From: Omphiscola glabra
Taxonomy: Eukaryota; Mollusca; Gastropoda; Lymnaeidae
NCBI GenBank assembly: GCA_964017045.1
Contig: OZ024808.1
Coordinates: forward strand, 27,234,995 to 27,298,994
Direction of reading: 5' to 3'
DNA length: 64,000 nucleotides
In this document: piece by piece, positions 21,405 through 32,119 of the stretch
Layout: every line of letters starts with the position of its first letter
Numbering within the stretch: the stretch's first letter is position 1
The notes under the pieces: generated by a model
Seen by the model: only the letters and a program-made list of their open reading frames with translations
Told to the model about the DNA's origin: nothing
The model's database searches: none
Position numbers and translations under genes: made by a program

Positions 21405-22718
21405 TTACAGTTCTGATGAGGCCAACAGCAATACATTTGATGGTTCTTTTATGATGAGGCCAACAGCAATACATTTGATTGTTCTTTTATGATGAGGCCA
21501 ACAGCAATACATTTGATGGTTCTTTTATAATGGGGCCAACAGCAATAAATTTGGTGGTTCTGTTTTAATGAGGCCAACAGCAATACATTTGGTGGTTCTG
21601 TTTTAATGAGGCCAACAGCAATACATTTGAGGGTTCTTTTATGATGAGGCCAACAGCTATACATTTGATGGTTCTTTTATGATGAGGCCAACAGCAATAC
21701 ATTTGATGGTTCTTTTATAATGGGGCCAACAGCAATAAATTTGGTGGTTCTGTTTTAATGAGGCCAACAGCAATACATTTGGTGGTTCTGTTTCAAAGGG
21801 GCCAACAGCAATACATTTGGTGGTTCTGTTTTAATGAGGCCAACAGCAATACATTTGGTGGTTCTGTTTTAATGAGGCCAACAGCAATACATTTGGTGGT
21901 TCTGTTTTAATGAGGCCAACAGCAATACATTTGGTGGTTCTGTTTTAATGAGACCAACAGCAATAAATTTGGTGGTTCTGTTTTAATGAGGCCAACAGCA
22001 ATACATTTGGTGGTTCTGTTTTAATGAGGCCAACAGCAATAAATTTGGTGGTTCTGTTTTAATGAGGCCAACAGCAATACATTTGGTGGTTCTGTTTTAA
22101 TGAGGCCAACAGCAATACATTTGGTGGTTCTGTTTTAATGAGGCCAACAGCAATACATTTGGTGGTTCTGTTTTAATGAGACAACAGCAATAAATTTGGT
22201 GGTTCTGTTTTAATGAGGCCAAATAGCAATACATTTGGTGGTTCTGTTTCAAAGGGGCCAACAGCAATACATTTGGTGGTTCTGTTTTAATGAGGCCAAC
22301 AGAAATACATTTGGTGGTTCTGTTTTAATGAGGCCAACAGCAATACATTTGGTGGTTCTGTTTTAATGAGGCCAACAGCAATACATTTGGTGGTTCTGTT
22401 TTAATGAGGCCAAAAGCAATACATTTGGTGGTTCTGTTTCAAAGGGGCCAACAGCAATACATTTGGTGGTTCTGTTTTAATGAGGCCAACAGCAATATAT
22501 TTTGTGGTTCTGTTCTGATGAGACCAACAGCAATACATTTAGTGGTTCTGTTCTGATGAGACCAACAGCTATACATTTGATGTTTCTGTTCTGATGAGAC
22601 CAACAGCAATACATTTGGTGGTTCTGTTCTGATGAGACCAACAGCAATACATTTGTTGGTTCTGTTCTGATGAGACCAACAGCAATACATTTGGTGGTTC
22701 TGTTCTGATAAAGTCAAC
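21405..22718. repeat. 38-bp minisatellite in intron, about 34 copies
   Basis: The unit is aatgaggccaacagcaatac plus atttggtggttctgtttt. Sub-blocks differ by ttttatgatg versus ttttaatg versus ttctgatgag. A variant with tttcaaagggg recurs at about 21790, 22247 and 22437, pointing to duplicated multi-unit blocks. Minus-strand frames in it are artefacts. Confidence 0.96.
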
Positions 22719-22724
22719 TCTATT

Positions 22725-22860
22725 CCTGTGATAGTTTAATTTGCTTGTTGGATTTCTAATAAGTCCTATTGGTGTTATAATAAGTCCTATTGGTGTTCTA
22801 ATATGTCCTATTGGTGTTCTCATAAGTCTTGTTCCTGTTCTAATACGTATTGTCGTGTTC
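22725..22860. repeat. 21-bp minisatellite in intron, about 5 diverged copies
   Basis: Units of the form ttctaataagtcctattggt lie between the 38-bp array and the splice acceptor tract. Confidence 0.8.
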
Positions 22861-22930
22861 TGATTAAGGGTTGGTTTTCATGTATTATTTTCTTTACGTT
22901 CATCCTTGTCCGCTTCTTTTTCCCCCACAG

Positions 22931-23265
22931 GTTCCTTGAATAACATAGGCAAGGATTTCGAATTCAATTGTCCTGCCGGGAAGGCTATCACTGATATCGC
23001 GTACACATACAATGGCGGACAAGGCGATGGAAATTACGAGTTTGAGTGCTGCAACATCCGGGGCAAGACTCCCACGTCTTGTGTACGGTGGAATGAGGAA
23101 AGCCGAATTCTTCAGTTGAGTCGCATGGCCAACCACGCGCTGCCAGACGCAAAGAAACCGGCCATAACCGGCATTTATTCGACCATCGTCAACAGAGACT
23201 TGCAGATCGGCGAGAAAATTATCTACAAAACCCGTGTGTACGAGATTAACATATGTGATGTATAA
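22931..23265 (+). CDS. Dermatopontin-like secreted protein, coding exon 2
   Basis: Continues in phase 1 from the exon ending at 20769 and encodes the last 110 residues plus the split glycine, ending INICDV and TAA at 23265. It carries FEFNCPAGKAITDIAYTYNG, a clear match to the dermatopontin repeat opening (F-x-C-P-x-G-x-x-I). It then has NYEFECCNIRGKTPTSCVRW, corresponding to the W/Y-x-F-x-C-C block, and a final AITGIYSTIVNRDL plus YKTRVYEINIC block. GC content is clearly higher than in the surrounding DNA. A function in extracellular or shell matrix is inferred from the family only. Confidence 0.78.
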
Positions 23266-23531
23266 TTTATATATATATTTATATAAAAGGGTAGAATGGA
23301 AAATGGTGGTGTGAAGCTCTTACGAGACCTCTATTCTATTTAAAAATATTTACCGCTGTTAATCTTGTATTTAATACTCTGCATGTTTTCTGGTGGATTA
23401 ACAGGGCACGCGTTCCATTAATATAAATTATGAGTATAATCAATATAGACTTTTTTTTTTTAATGCTTGAATCAATATTGTGATGTGCCGGTAAATTTGG
23501 ATGGTTCTCATACAATGTTGTTGTGGTATTG

Positions 23532-23537
23532 AATAAA
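23532..23537 (+). promoter_or_regulatory. Candidate polyadenylation signal AATAAA
   Basis: Sits about 267 nt after the dermatopontin-like stop codon, before the next minisatellite begins. No other AATAAA lies closer to the stop. Confidence 0.5.
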
Positions 23538-23599
23538 CACCAAAATGCGCTTTCACATGTTGACTTGTCAATTTTTCAAAGTCCACCATTCCGCTGTAT

Positions 23600-23815
23600 A
23601 AGCCTATTGACATGATAGGGTCCAATACCCGGTCTAAGCCTATTGACATGATAGGGTCCACTACCCGGTCTAAGCCTATTGACATGATAGGGTCCACTAC
23701 CCGGTCTAAGGACATAACGATGTGAACTACTCGGTCTAAGCCTATTGACATGATAGGGTCCACTACCCGTCTAAGCCTATTGTCATGATAGGGTCCACTA
23801 CCCGGTCTAAGGACA
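23600..23815. repeat. 36-bp minisatellite, about 6 copies
   Basis: The unit is tctaagcctattgacatgat plus agggtccactacccgg, with one copy replaced by a ggacataacgatgtgaacta variant. Confidence 0.93.
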
Positions 23816-23965
23816 CAACGATGTCAACTACTCGGTCTAAATACATTGCAGTGGTCCCTACTTGGTCTAAATACATGGCAGTGTTCCCTACTTGGTCTAA
23901 ATACATGGCAGTGGTCCCTACTTGGTCTAAATACATGGCAGGGGTCCCTACTCGGTCTAAAGTCA
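23816..23965. repeat. 30-bp minisatellite, about 5 copies
   Basis: The unit is tctaaatacatggcagtggt plus ccctacttgg. It shares the ac[tc]cggtctaa junction with the preceding 36-bp array, so one array probably seeded the other. Confidence 0.92.
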
Positions 23966-24014
23966 ATGTTATCCGCCTACGGGACACCATCTCCTGGTTA
24001 AAATTCAAAGTTTG

Positions 24015-24170
24015 CCTTCTCTTAGATGAGTTGCCATCCAAGTTTAACGAGTCCCATCCACACGGCGTGCTGGTCTTAGATGAGTTGCCATCCAAGGTTA
24101 ACGAGTCCCATCCACTCGGGGTGCTGGTCTTTTATGAGTTACCATCCAATGTTAACGAGTCACAGGTGCT
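24015..24170. repeat. About 54-bp repeat, 3 copies
   Basis: Units contain gatgagttgccatccaagtt plus aacgagtcccatccac. The third copy is diverged and has lost the end. Confidence 0.88.
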
Positions 24171-24265
24171 GGTTTATGTGGATTAACTCCAGACCACGAA
24201 CTTCAGATTGACTTAGTTTAAATCACTCAGCACCAATTTCTCTAGAGCTTATATGAATTGTTATG

Positions 24266-24562
24266 TTGCTGTACAGCTACAGCTAGCAGAATACTCTTGT
24301 GCTGTACAGCTACAGGTAGCAGAATACTCTTGTGCTGTACAGCTACAGGTAACAGAATACTCTTGTGCTGTACAGCTACAGGTAGCAGAATACTCTTGTG
24401 CTGTACAGCTACAGGTAACAGAATACTCTTGTGCTGTACAGCTACAGGTAGCAGAATACTCTTGTGCTGTACAGCTACAGGTAGCAGAATACTCTTGTGC
24501 TGTACAGCTACGGGTAACAGAATACTCTTGTGCTGTACAGCTACAGGTAGCAGAATACTCAA
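24266..24562. repeat. 33-bp minisatellite, 9 copies
   Basis: The unit is ctgtacagctacaggtagca plus gaatactcttgtg, with a gtagca/gtaaca alternation. Since 33 is a multiple of three and the unit lacks stops, frames of about 100-150 codons are open on both strands. They are artefacts. Confidence 0.96.
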
Positions 24563-25024
24563 TTTTGTAAGAACGAGTAACAAAATAACGCGTCTTTCAG
24601 ATTATGATTTCTTTCAGGCATACTTCTGGGGAGGCAATGCCCCCCCCCCCCACATAAAAAGAGGCCTCATACAGTTATACGGGTTGCAGACCTCACACGG
24701 CGGCTCTGAGGTCAAGTGACACTAAGATTTAAGATCTTAACAAGTATCTCTCCCGTTGCTCTCCATTTAAGTGTATAATGATGCAAAACTAAATTTAACT
24801 ATGTATAAAAATGCGTTCTTGCAACTTGAATTTATCAAAAAATTTCCGGGGTCTATACAGACTTAAGTGGCGAGACCAAGCTAGGCAATATCTACCGGCA
24901 AAAAGCATACACTTAAGGGCCCACAACCTGATTGGATTTAGGTCATGTTGTGCTGGTGGAAGAGTTAGAGATGTCCTTGTTATTATGGCTACTTTTAGCA
25001 CTTCCCACCCAAAAGTCTGAAATG
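24563..25024. other. Unassigned DNA with a C10 run
   Basis: No supported gene. A cccccccccc run lies near 24641. Confidence 0.45.
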
Positions 25025-25690
25025 TCTTCTTCAGTGGCGCAAAATCCCATGTGGGGCCCCGGCCTGCTCCATCACATCCTTCCATTCGGATCGATCATGT
25101 GAATGCCCCAAGCTAATGTAAGTCATTCTCTACGTCGCCGATCCATCCATCTGCCCTAGGTTTCTGCCTCTAAATCATAGACCGGTGAGCCATCTGCCCC
25201 TAGGTTTCTGCCTGTAGATCCTTTTGCTGCTCTACAATCCGGAATCCTTCGACTGTGTTCTGTCCAGGGCAGTCTGTCTTTTTTTTTTATTGTTGCGAAT
25301 ATGGCCGGGTCTTTGTACAATTAATATAGCTCTTGGTTTGTACGGATTCCCCAACAAATATTTTTTTTTCACCAGGCCATATATTTTCCTGAGAATTTTC
25401 CTCTCCCACGTATTGAGCAGGTTCTCTGCTTTTCTGTTAGGGCTCAAGTCTCACTAGCACAAGTTACTACTAATACTACTGGTTTTATGATAGTGGTGTA
25501 TATTGCCTTTTTTGTTTCCCTAGAGAGGCTTTTGCTTCCTACTAGCTTTTGTAGGTTGAAATAAGAACGATTGCCTGCAGTTATCATTTTTTTCACCTCC
25601 GACATTATTTCATAGTGCTCATTCATATACACCCCTAGATATTTGAAAGTAGCAACTGTCATCAATATGAATCAAACAACCACACTTGAC
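25025..25690 (-). pseudogene. Decayed LINE reverse-transcriptase C-terminal region
   Basis: Minus-strand text reads FKYLGVYMNEHYEIMSEVKK then AAGNRSYFNL-like and LSRETKKAIYTTIIKPVV, then after a frameshift AENLLNTWERKILRKIYG. Further on it reads WIGDVENDL and RSEWKDVMEQA-like. This is the ordered C-terminal half of an animal non-LTR retrotransposon protein (F-x-Y-L-G ... T-x-x-x-P-x-x ... R-K-I-L-R ... D-R-x-x-W). Frameshifts and stops make it non-functional. It is a different lineage from the LINE at 60.8-62.0 kb, judging by the FKYLG block. Confidence 0.75.
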
Positions 25691-26685
25691 GTTGTCAACA
25701 GTTTGCCTGTTGTGTGTAGAGTATCGAACAGGTATTACCTGTCTACGCTATCAATTATCAGAAACTGTATTTAGTCCACAAATAGCTTGGTGTATGTTGA
25801 TGTTGTATTCGCAGGCTTACTTCAGCTGACATATAACAGCAAAAATATGAAAGCATAAAAGCCCCTTCACACATGGTCGGAAAAAAAACACTGAATTTAA
25901 ATATGCACCATAATGCATCTCTGAATTTTAAATTATTTTTTAATTTTTAATTCAGGGGACCACTGTCCCCGCATTTGCTCAAGACTTTTTGGGATTCCTA
26001 TATTTCTGCTACACCCTTTCTTGACGTCGATCAATGTGACTTAACGGCGTTGAATCTAATCTTGTGTCAAATTATTATCTTGGGCGCACCACAACCAGAA
26101 TGAATTTAGTTTATATATGGCACTGGGCGCGTTATGCCTCCCCCGAAGCTAAAAAAAAAATTGTACACTGCTCAAATAGTCTAATTGAAACATTCAAATC
26201 ATGTATACTCCAAAATGTACCTATTGATTTTTAAATAATCACACATTTTCTGGTTAGGGAAAAGTCATCGCGATACTCGATTTCTACCCTACTTCCCCAT
26301 AAAAATAGCTATAGTACACGTCCCAGTAGCGTGCCGAGCGTTAGCGTCACCTTGGGGGGGGGGGGGGGTAAGGGGCGCTTTTTTGCCACGCTAACTTTCT
26401 CGATATAAATTCTGCAGTTTTCCGAATATGCCACCACTCAATATAAAGAAAAATGACATCTGGGCAGGCCAACAATTCGCCTCCCCACTCCACTTACTAC
26501 GTCATTGGCGTAAGTGTTTGATGCCGAGGGGGGGGGGGAGATTCATTCCTACTTCCCCCCCCCCCCACTCTCAACTCTGAAAGCCATTAATTTCATCCAT
26601 TAATACAATAAAAGCCCATTAGGTACACCCGCTAGTCTGTCACCCGGGGACATATGCCTCCTATGACCTCCTTAATTACGCCTCT
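25691..26685. other. Unassigned DNA with long G/C runs
   Basis: Contains G15-type runs near 26354 and 26529 and a C11 run near 26556. The segment from 26313 (cagtagcgtgccgag) resembles a hAT terminus but no partner end was found. No gene is supported. Confidence 0.45.
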
Positions 26686-26689
26686 TTCC

Positions 26690-26872
26690 ACTGGCACTGG
26701 TCGAGTCATCACGAAAACCGCACCCACAACGTTGGTCAAAAGACTTCGGCAACACCGCCCCCACAATGTTGGTCCAAAGACTTCGGCAACACCGCCCCCA
26801 CAATGATGGTCCAAAGACTTCGGCAACACCGCCCCCACAATGTTGGTCAAAAGACTTCGGCAATGTCTATCA
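26690..26872. repeat. 37-bp minisatellite, about 4.5 copies
   Basis: The unit is caatgttggtccaaagactt plus cggcaacaccgccccca. It is GC-rich compared with its surroundings. Confidence 0.94.
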
Positions 26873-26930
26873 AAGCGGAGAGGTTTTCAAGACTTGGGAC
26901 TTTCACATTTATTTTAACCGTACACGGTTA

Positions 26931-27219
26931 CCGGAAATTTGATCGAAAGAAATTTCGTCGACGGTAAATTGATCGACGGTAATTTGGTCGAACGGAAATT
27001 TGGTCGAATCTTTTTTTCAGTTCACACGTTAAAATTATCGTCAAATTTCTTTTTGAACGCCCTATACTATATAGTAAAACAAAGTAATGCGTTCAGAAAG
27101 AAATTTGATGCAAAATTTTAACGTATAAATTAAAAAAACGATTCGACCAAATTTCCGTTCGATCAAATTTCCGTCGATCAATTTTCCGTCGACCAAATTT
27201 CTTTCGATCAAATTTCCGG
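26931..27219. mobile_element. Foldback (long-TIR) element, 289 bp, possibly Mutator-like
   Basis: The segment 26931-27010 and the segment 27140-27219 are near-perfect reverse complements, starting ccggaaatttgatcgaaaga. The inner parts (acgttaaaattat / aattttaacgt and tttctttttgaacgc / gcgttcagaaagaaa) continue the inverted pairing, so most of the element folds back on itself. The flanking 9-mers acacggtta and atacgggta match at seven of nine positions. A 9-bp duplication with long TIRs would fit a Mutator-like (MULE) MITE. The mirror open frames on the two strands are a by-product of the palindrome. Confidence 0.82.
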
Positions 27220-27264
27220 ATACGGGTAGACGATAATTTAAACGGTATACCTAAACCGTTGTTA

Positions 27265-27896
27265 GAATCACGCAAGGTCTAATGTTAGAATTTCGATATA
27301 ATGTTAGAATCTACACCTAATGTTAGAATCACGCTAGGTCTAATGTTAGGATCTAGGTCTAATGTTATAATTTAGGTCTAAAGTTAGAATCTAGGTCTAA
27401 TGTTAGAAATTAGTCTCATGCTATAATCTAGGTCTAATTTAAGAATCGCGCTTGATCTAATGTTAGAATCTAGGTCTAATGTTGTAATTCAGGTCTAATC
27501 TTAGAATTTAGTCTTATGTTAGAATCTAGGTATAGTTTTAGAATCTAGGTCTAATGTTAGAATCGCGCTGGTCTAATCTGAGTATCTAGGTCTAATGATA
27601 GAATCACGCTAGGTCAAATTTTAGAATTAGGTCAACTGTTAGAATTTTGTATACTGTTAGAATTTAGGCATAATGTTAAAATTTAGGTCTATACTAGAAT
27701 TGGTCTAATGTTTGAATCTAGGTCTAATGTTATAATTTAGGTCTAATGTTATAATTTAGGTCTAATGTTATAATTTAGGTCTAATGTTACAATTTAGTCT
27801 ATGTTAAAATCTAGGACTAATGTTAGAATTTCGGCTAATCTAAGTCTAGTGTTATAATCGTGCTTGGTCTAATGTTAGAATCTCGCTAGGTCTAAA
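27265..27896. repeat. 19-bp-type diverged minisatellite, about 30 copies
   Basis: Units of the form ctaggtctaatgttagaat are strongly diverged, with interspersed acgctaggtc forms. It is an old AT-rich array. Confidence 0.88.
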
Positions 27897-28034
27897 CTCT
27901 GAAGATTGTGGAAAGACTAGCCTCTCCCACAGACAGTGGCATGCCTTGACTAAATGCCCATCGAGGCGAACTTTTAAACGTAACCCCTCTAGTAATAATA
28001 ATAAAACTCACAAACAACTCTTAGATGTATTTTG

Positions 28035-28455
28035 TGTAAAAATCCAGATGATGCCGCCCGGGTGTTCACGCTATTCGTAGTCCCTAAATTTTGGCACCCC
28101 TCACCGCCAGGGGTGGTCACGCCATTCGTAGTTCCTAATTTCGGCACCCCTTACCGCCCGGGGTTGTCACCCCATTCGTGACCCCTAGGTTCGGCACACC
28201 TCACCGGCCGTGGTTGTCACTCCATTCGTAGCCCCTAGGTTCGACACACCTCACCGGCTGGGGTTGTCACCCCATTTGTAGCCCTAGGTTCAGCACCCCT
28301 CACCGCCTGGGGTTGTCATCCCATTTGTAGCCCTAGGTTCGGCACCCCTCACCGCCTGGGGTTGTCATCCCATTCGTAGCCCCTAAGTTCGGCACCCCTC
28401 ACCGCCTGGGGTTGTCATCCCATTCGTAGCCCCTAAGTTCGGCACCACTCACCTA
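28035..28455. repeat. 49-50-bp minisatellite, about 8 copies
   Basis: Units contain cattcgtagcccctaggttc plus ggcacccctcaccgcctggg and gttgtca. It is GC-rich relative to the flanks. The right copies are nearly identical to one another. Confidence 0.94.
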
Positions 28456-28600
28456 TTAGAGGTTATGGTTGCTCTGCCGCTTGACCGTCCACAAGCTTCA
28501 CCATATTGTCAAGAAAAACAGTAACATTTTAAAATATAGTATTAAACCAATAGGCGTACTAATTAGTTGTAAATCAATTTAACATATAACCAATCACCAG

Positions 28601-28755
28601 CAGTGGCGTAACAACGGCTTGGCATTTGGGGCAGTTGCCAAGGGCGCTGGCCTGCACCAGTTCAAAAGGGCGCCGCTAAATCTCTAATTTTTATTTCAAT
28701 AAAGGGCGCCAAAAATAAATTAGCCAAGGGCGTCAAAAACCCAGTTACGCTTCTG
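28601..28755. mobile_element. hAT-like MITE, 155 bp
   Basis: Termini cagtggcgtaac and, inverted, cagaagcgtaac. The flanking sequence atcacc is shared on both sides (28593-28600 atcaccag, 28756-28763 atcaccca, six of eight). Interior text (aagggcgc repeated) is typical of this MITE type. Confidence 0.84.
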
Positions 28756-29300
28756 ATCACCCATTCCTTCATTGGATTTTTAAAAAAAATGAAATCCACT
28801 TATAATACCGGTATTAATTTTGTTTATAATTATACCCTGGTGTGACGATCTGAGGCTGGGCTTTGTAAAATTCTTCCATCGTAAATCCGACCTTGGAAAC
28901 CCTTGTAAAATGACACCATTACTCCTCTCTGTGTTGCCCCGCAGTGGCATAGCCCGAGTTACTTCCCTCACCACGAAAGCGTGGATTTTGTGTTTAACCC
29001 CTCTCACCGATGAACCTTGAGAAAATAATACCTTACCCCCCTCTCCCACCCTTTTCGGTATTGCCCTGGAGGCAGCAAAGCAGAGTAATGTCCCTTGTTG
29101 TTATTGCATTCTTACACCAAATGGCTCACGCATAATCGTGATTATGGATTTTCTAACTCACACCGATAAACTTTGAGGGTAGAAGGTCAAGCCCGCAATA
29201 TCAGAAATGATCATCATTGGATGGGAAAACATACAACATTTAAATCATCCAATTGAATCATCACTCAACTCGAATAAATAGCCAGAACAAGCAAGAATCT
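28756..29300. other. Unassigned DNA with a faint internal duplication
   Basis: ggattttgtgtttaacccct near 28983 and ggattttctaactcacaccg near 29146, with following accgat.aac.ttgag text, look like two old copies of one element about 165 bp apart. No gene is supported. Confidence 0.4.
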
Positions 29301-29302
29301 GT

Positions 29303-29516
29303 CTTTTATGATCTTATCACTTGACTGTGTACGCTGGAAGGAACTAGACTTAGACCTTCACTAGCGTGATACATAACTACAACCCAGGATATTAGCAAGT
29401 ATATGTCTATTAAGATCTGATCACTTAACCGTGGACGCTGGCAGTACCTAGACTTGGGACTTCATTAGCGTGATCATTAACTGCGACTGCTACCTGGAGT
29501 ACTAGTAAGTACGCAA
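29303..29516. repeat. Two-copy tandem duplication, about 107-bp unit
   Basis: gatcttatcacttgactgtg...cactagcgtgat at about 29310 and gatctgatcacttaaccgtg...cattagcgtgat at about 29416 are diverged direct copies. Confidence 0.8.
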
Positions 29517-30844
29517 CAATGATTTTGATATTATGTTATTGCACTTGTAATGTTCATATAACTGTGTAGCAAATATTCGATCGTGTTTGATCTTGTTCTA
29601 ATAATGCCTATATTAAATTATATTCATAATACGCATTCTATTATTGCCTTTACCGCGTGCTACGACCCACCGCCATCCCATCATAGAGATGGTAGGTTGT
29701 TGTTACAACTCGCTCATGTCTCTTAACAAGATGACAATATGTATACTATGTACCGGTAAATTTAATGGTTGTTATTGATTCAATGGCCCATAATTCATTC
29801 ATTAAAATTTTTGCCTGGTTCAACATTGTCGCGAAGCAACATATGCTTACGCCGACAATGATCAGACTTATAAATCCATCCACAAAATGTACAAGCTATG
29901 TCACCTTCCATACATCGATCTGAATTCGTTGCTGTTGGAACGGGACTTATCAGCTTATGACTATTCGCTTGGATACTTATCCATTTTTGTATCATTGTGC
30001 CTTTAGCCTGGTTTCTATTACTGGACCGACTGACCTTGAAGCTGGAACTAGGGGGTTGATTACGCCCTACACCGAACTACCTGACGGCTACTAGGACTTT
30101 GAGATCAAGGGACTCTTATTACCACGATTCGTCGCTGGAGAGTCATCTTCCCCATCGCAGAGATCCCACGGAATCTACGACCGGGAACTTCGACTTCGCT
30201 ACGCTTGGAACAGCTCCGAAGACCGGAACAGGGACACGCTTCTGGAACAGAAGGAACTCCCACACTTTGTGATCCACCGAGATCCTCAGTGAAACTATAA
30301 AGGCTAACTCACCAAAGATTGAACATAGAACCTTGAGCAATATAGCATTTATAATGATGATACCGTCAGTATGTTAGTGACACTTGCATTGCATTAATAT
30401 ATCTGTCTAATTAGAGGACAACTATTTGATGTATATTATTAATCACCAAGAGTGTATTACGGAGGAATTTGTACATATTATTATTCAAAAAATACTTGTA
30501 GTTATTTTCTCCTTTAACCAAGACTTCGTTTCAGTCAATACTATATGTATATAGATAGGTTATTATGTATGTGTGGTAACTTGGCTTAATTAACGAATCC
30601 CTAGACTAAGTGGCAAGAGGAGATCTCATACGAGAGATACTCCTCAATATTATATCTTAAGTCAGATCACCACACCTGCTAATCTGGAAGTGGACGACCG
30701 CCACTGTCCACAGCACTATGCACGAGCGATGTGGCGTCACAGGTCTATAAAATAGATCGTACCTTATATAATTTATCGCTCACAAGACGTGTCAAAACAA
30801 TATGCGTTGATTCAAATGCAATCATCAACAGGGCGTGGGGCTTG
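29517..30844. other. Unassigned region, possibly an old retroelement
   Basis: The part 29990-30300 is GC-richer than the flanks and has short open stretches on both strands, none convincing. A minus-strand stretch contains CTFCGWIYKSDHCRRKHM, zinc-finger-like but with wrong spacing for a C2H2 finger. The segment 30560-30800 with a TATAAAA-like box could be LTR-derived, but no second copy is in the window. Confidence 0.35.
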
Positions 30845-32035
30845 TACCAGTAATGAACATGTCTGTCTTCACCAGTAAACATGTCTGTCTTCACCGGTGA
30901 ACAAGTCTGTCTTCACCAGTAATGAACATGTCTGTCTTCACCAGTAATGAACATGTCTGTCTTCACCAGTAAACATGTCTGTCTTCACCAGTAAACATGT
31001 CTGTCTTCACCGGTGAACATGTCTGTCTTCTCCAGTAATGAACATGTCTGTCTTCACCAGTAATGAACATGTCTGTCTTCACCAGTAATGAACATGTCTG
31101 TCTTCACCAGTAAACATATCTGTCTTCACCAGTAAACATGTCTGTCTTCACCAGTAAACATGTCTGTCTTCACTAGTAATGAACATGTCTGTCTTCACCA
31201 GTAAACATGTCTGTCTTCACCAGTAATGAACATGTCTGTCTTCACCAGTAAACATATCTGTCTTCACCAGTAAACATGTCTGTCTTCACCGGTGAACATG
31301 TCTGTCTTCTCCAGTAATGAACATGTCTGTCTTCACCAGTAAAAATGTCTGTCTTCACCAGTAATGAACATGTCTGTCTTCACCAGTAAACATATCTGTC
31401 TTCACCAGTAAACATGTCTGTCTTCACCGGTGAACATGTCTGTCTTCTCCAGTAATGAACATGTCTGTCTTCACCAGTAAACATATCTGTCTTCACCAGT
31501 AAACATGTCTGTCTTCACCAGTGAACATGTCTGTCTTCACCAGTAATGAACATGTCTGTCTTCACCAGTGAACATTCTGTCTTCACCAGTAATGAACATG
31601 ACTGTCTTCACCAGTAAACATGTCTGTCTTCACCAGTTAACATGTCTGTCTTCACCAGTAAACATGTCTGTCTTCACCAGTGAACATGTCTGTCTTCACC
31701 AGTAATGAACATGTCTGTCTTCACCAGTAAACATGTCTGTCTTCACCAGTAAACATGTCTGTCTTCACCAGTAAACATGTCTGTCTTCACCGGTGAACAT
31801 GTCTGTCTTCTACAGTAATGAACATGTCTGTCTTCACCAGTGAACATGTCTGTCTTCACCAGTAATGAACATGTCTGTCTTCACCAGTAAACATGTCTGT
31901 CTTCACCAGTAAACATGTCTGTCTTCACCAGTAAACATGTCTGTCTTCACCAGTAAATATGTCTGTCTTCACCAGTGAACATGTCTGTCTTCACCAGTAA
32001 TGATCATGACTGTCTTCACCGATAAAGAATACATC
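30845..32035. repeat. 22/25-bp minisatellite, about 50 copies
   Basis: Two unit lengths alternate: aacatgtctgtcttcaccag plus ta, and the same with an extra atg (aatgaacatg...). Further variants accggtg and ttctccag mark multi-unit blocks that recur near 31005, 31290 and 31425. Confidence 0.96.
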
Positions 32036-32119
32036 ATTCTTTACAAGTGGGGTCCCGTGGTAGCCCGTAATACAAATGTCAGTATTGAAAAGTTGAATTA
32101 TTTCTCTTTTACCTTAAAT

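Larger units (their letters stand above)
20770..22930 (+). other. Intron of the dermatopontin-like gene, filled by minisatellites
   Basis: GTGAGT donor at 20770. The acceptor is a long pyrimidine tract ending cccccacag at 22930. About 85% of its 2161 bp is tandem repeat (25-bp, 38-bp and 21-bp arrays, listed separately). Confidence 0.8.

Noticed and set aside
24242..24719. Repeat frames on both strands
   Set aside because: A 33-bp array divisible by three. No coding evidence.
26313..26410. hAT-like terminus cagtagcgtgccgag
   Set aside because: No matching inverted end or target duplication was found. At most it is a solo fragment.
26939..27275. Two about 60-codon frames, one per strand
   Set aside because: They are mirror images produced by the foldback element.
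29795..29995. Zinc-finger-like peptide on the minus strand
   Set aside because: Cysteine and histidine spacing does not fit a C2H2 or BED finger, the frame is short, and no splice sites frame it.
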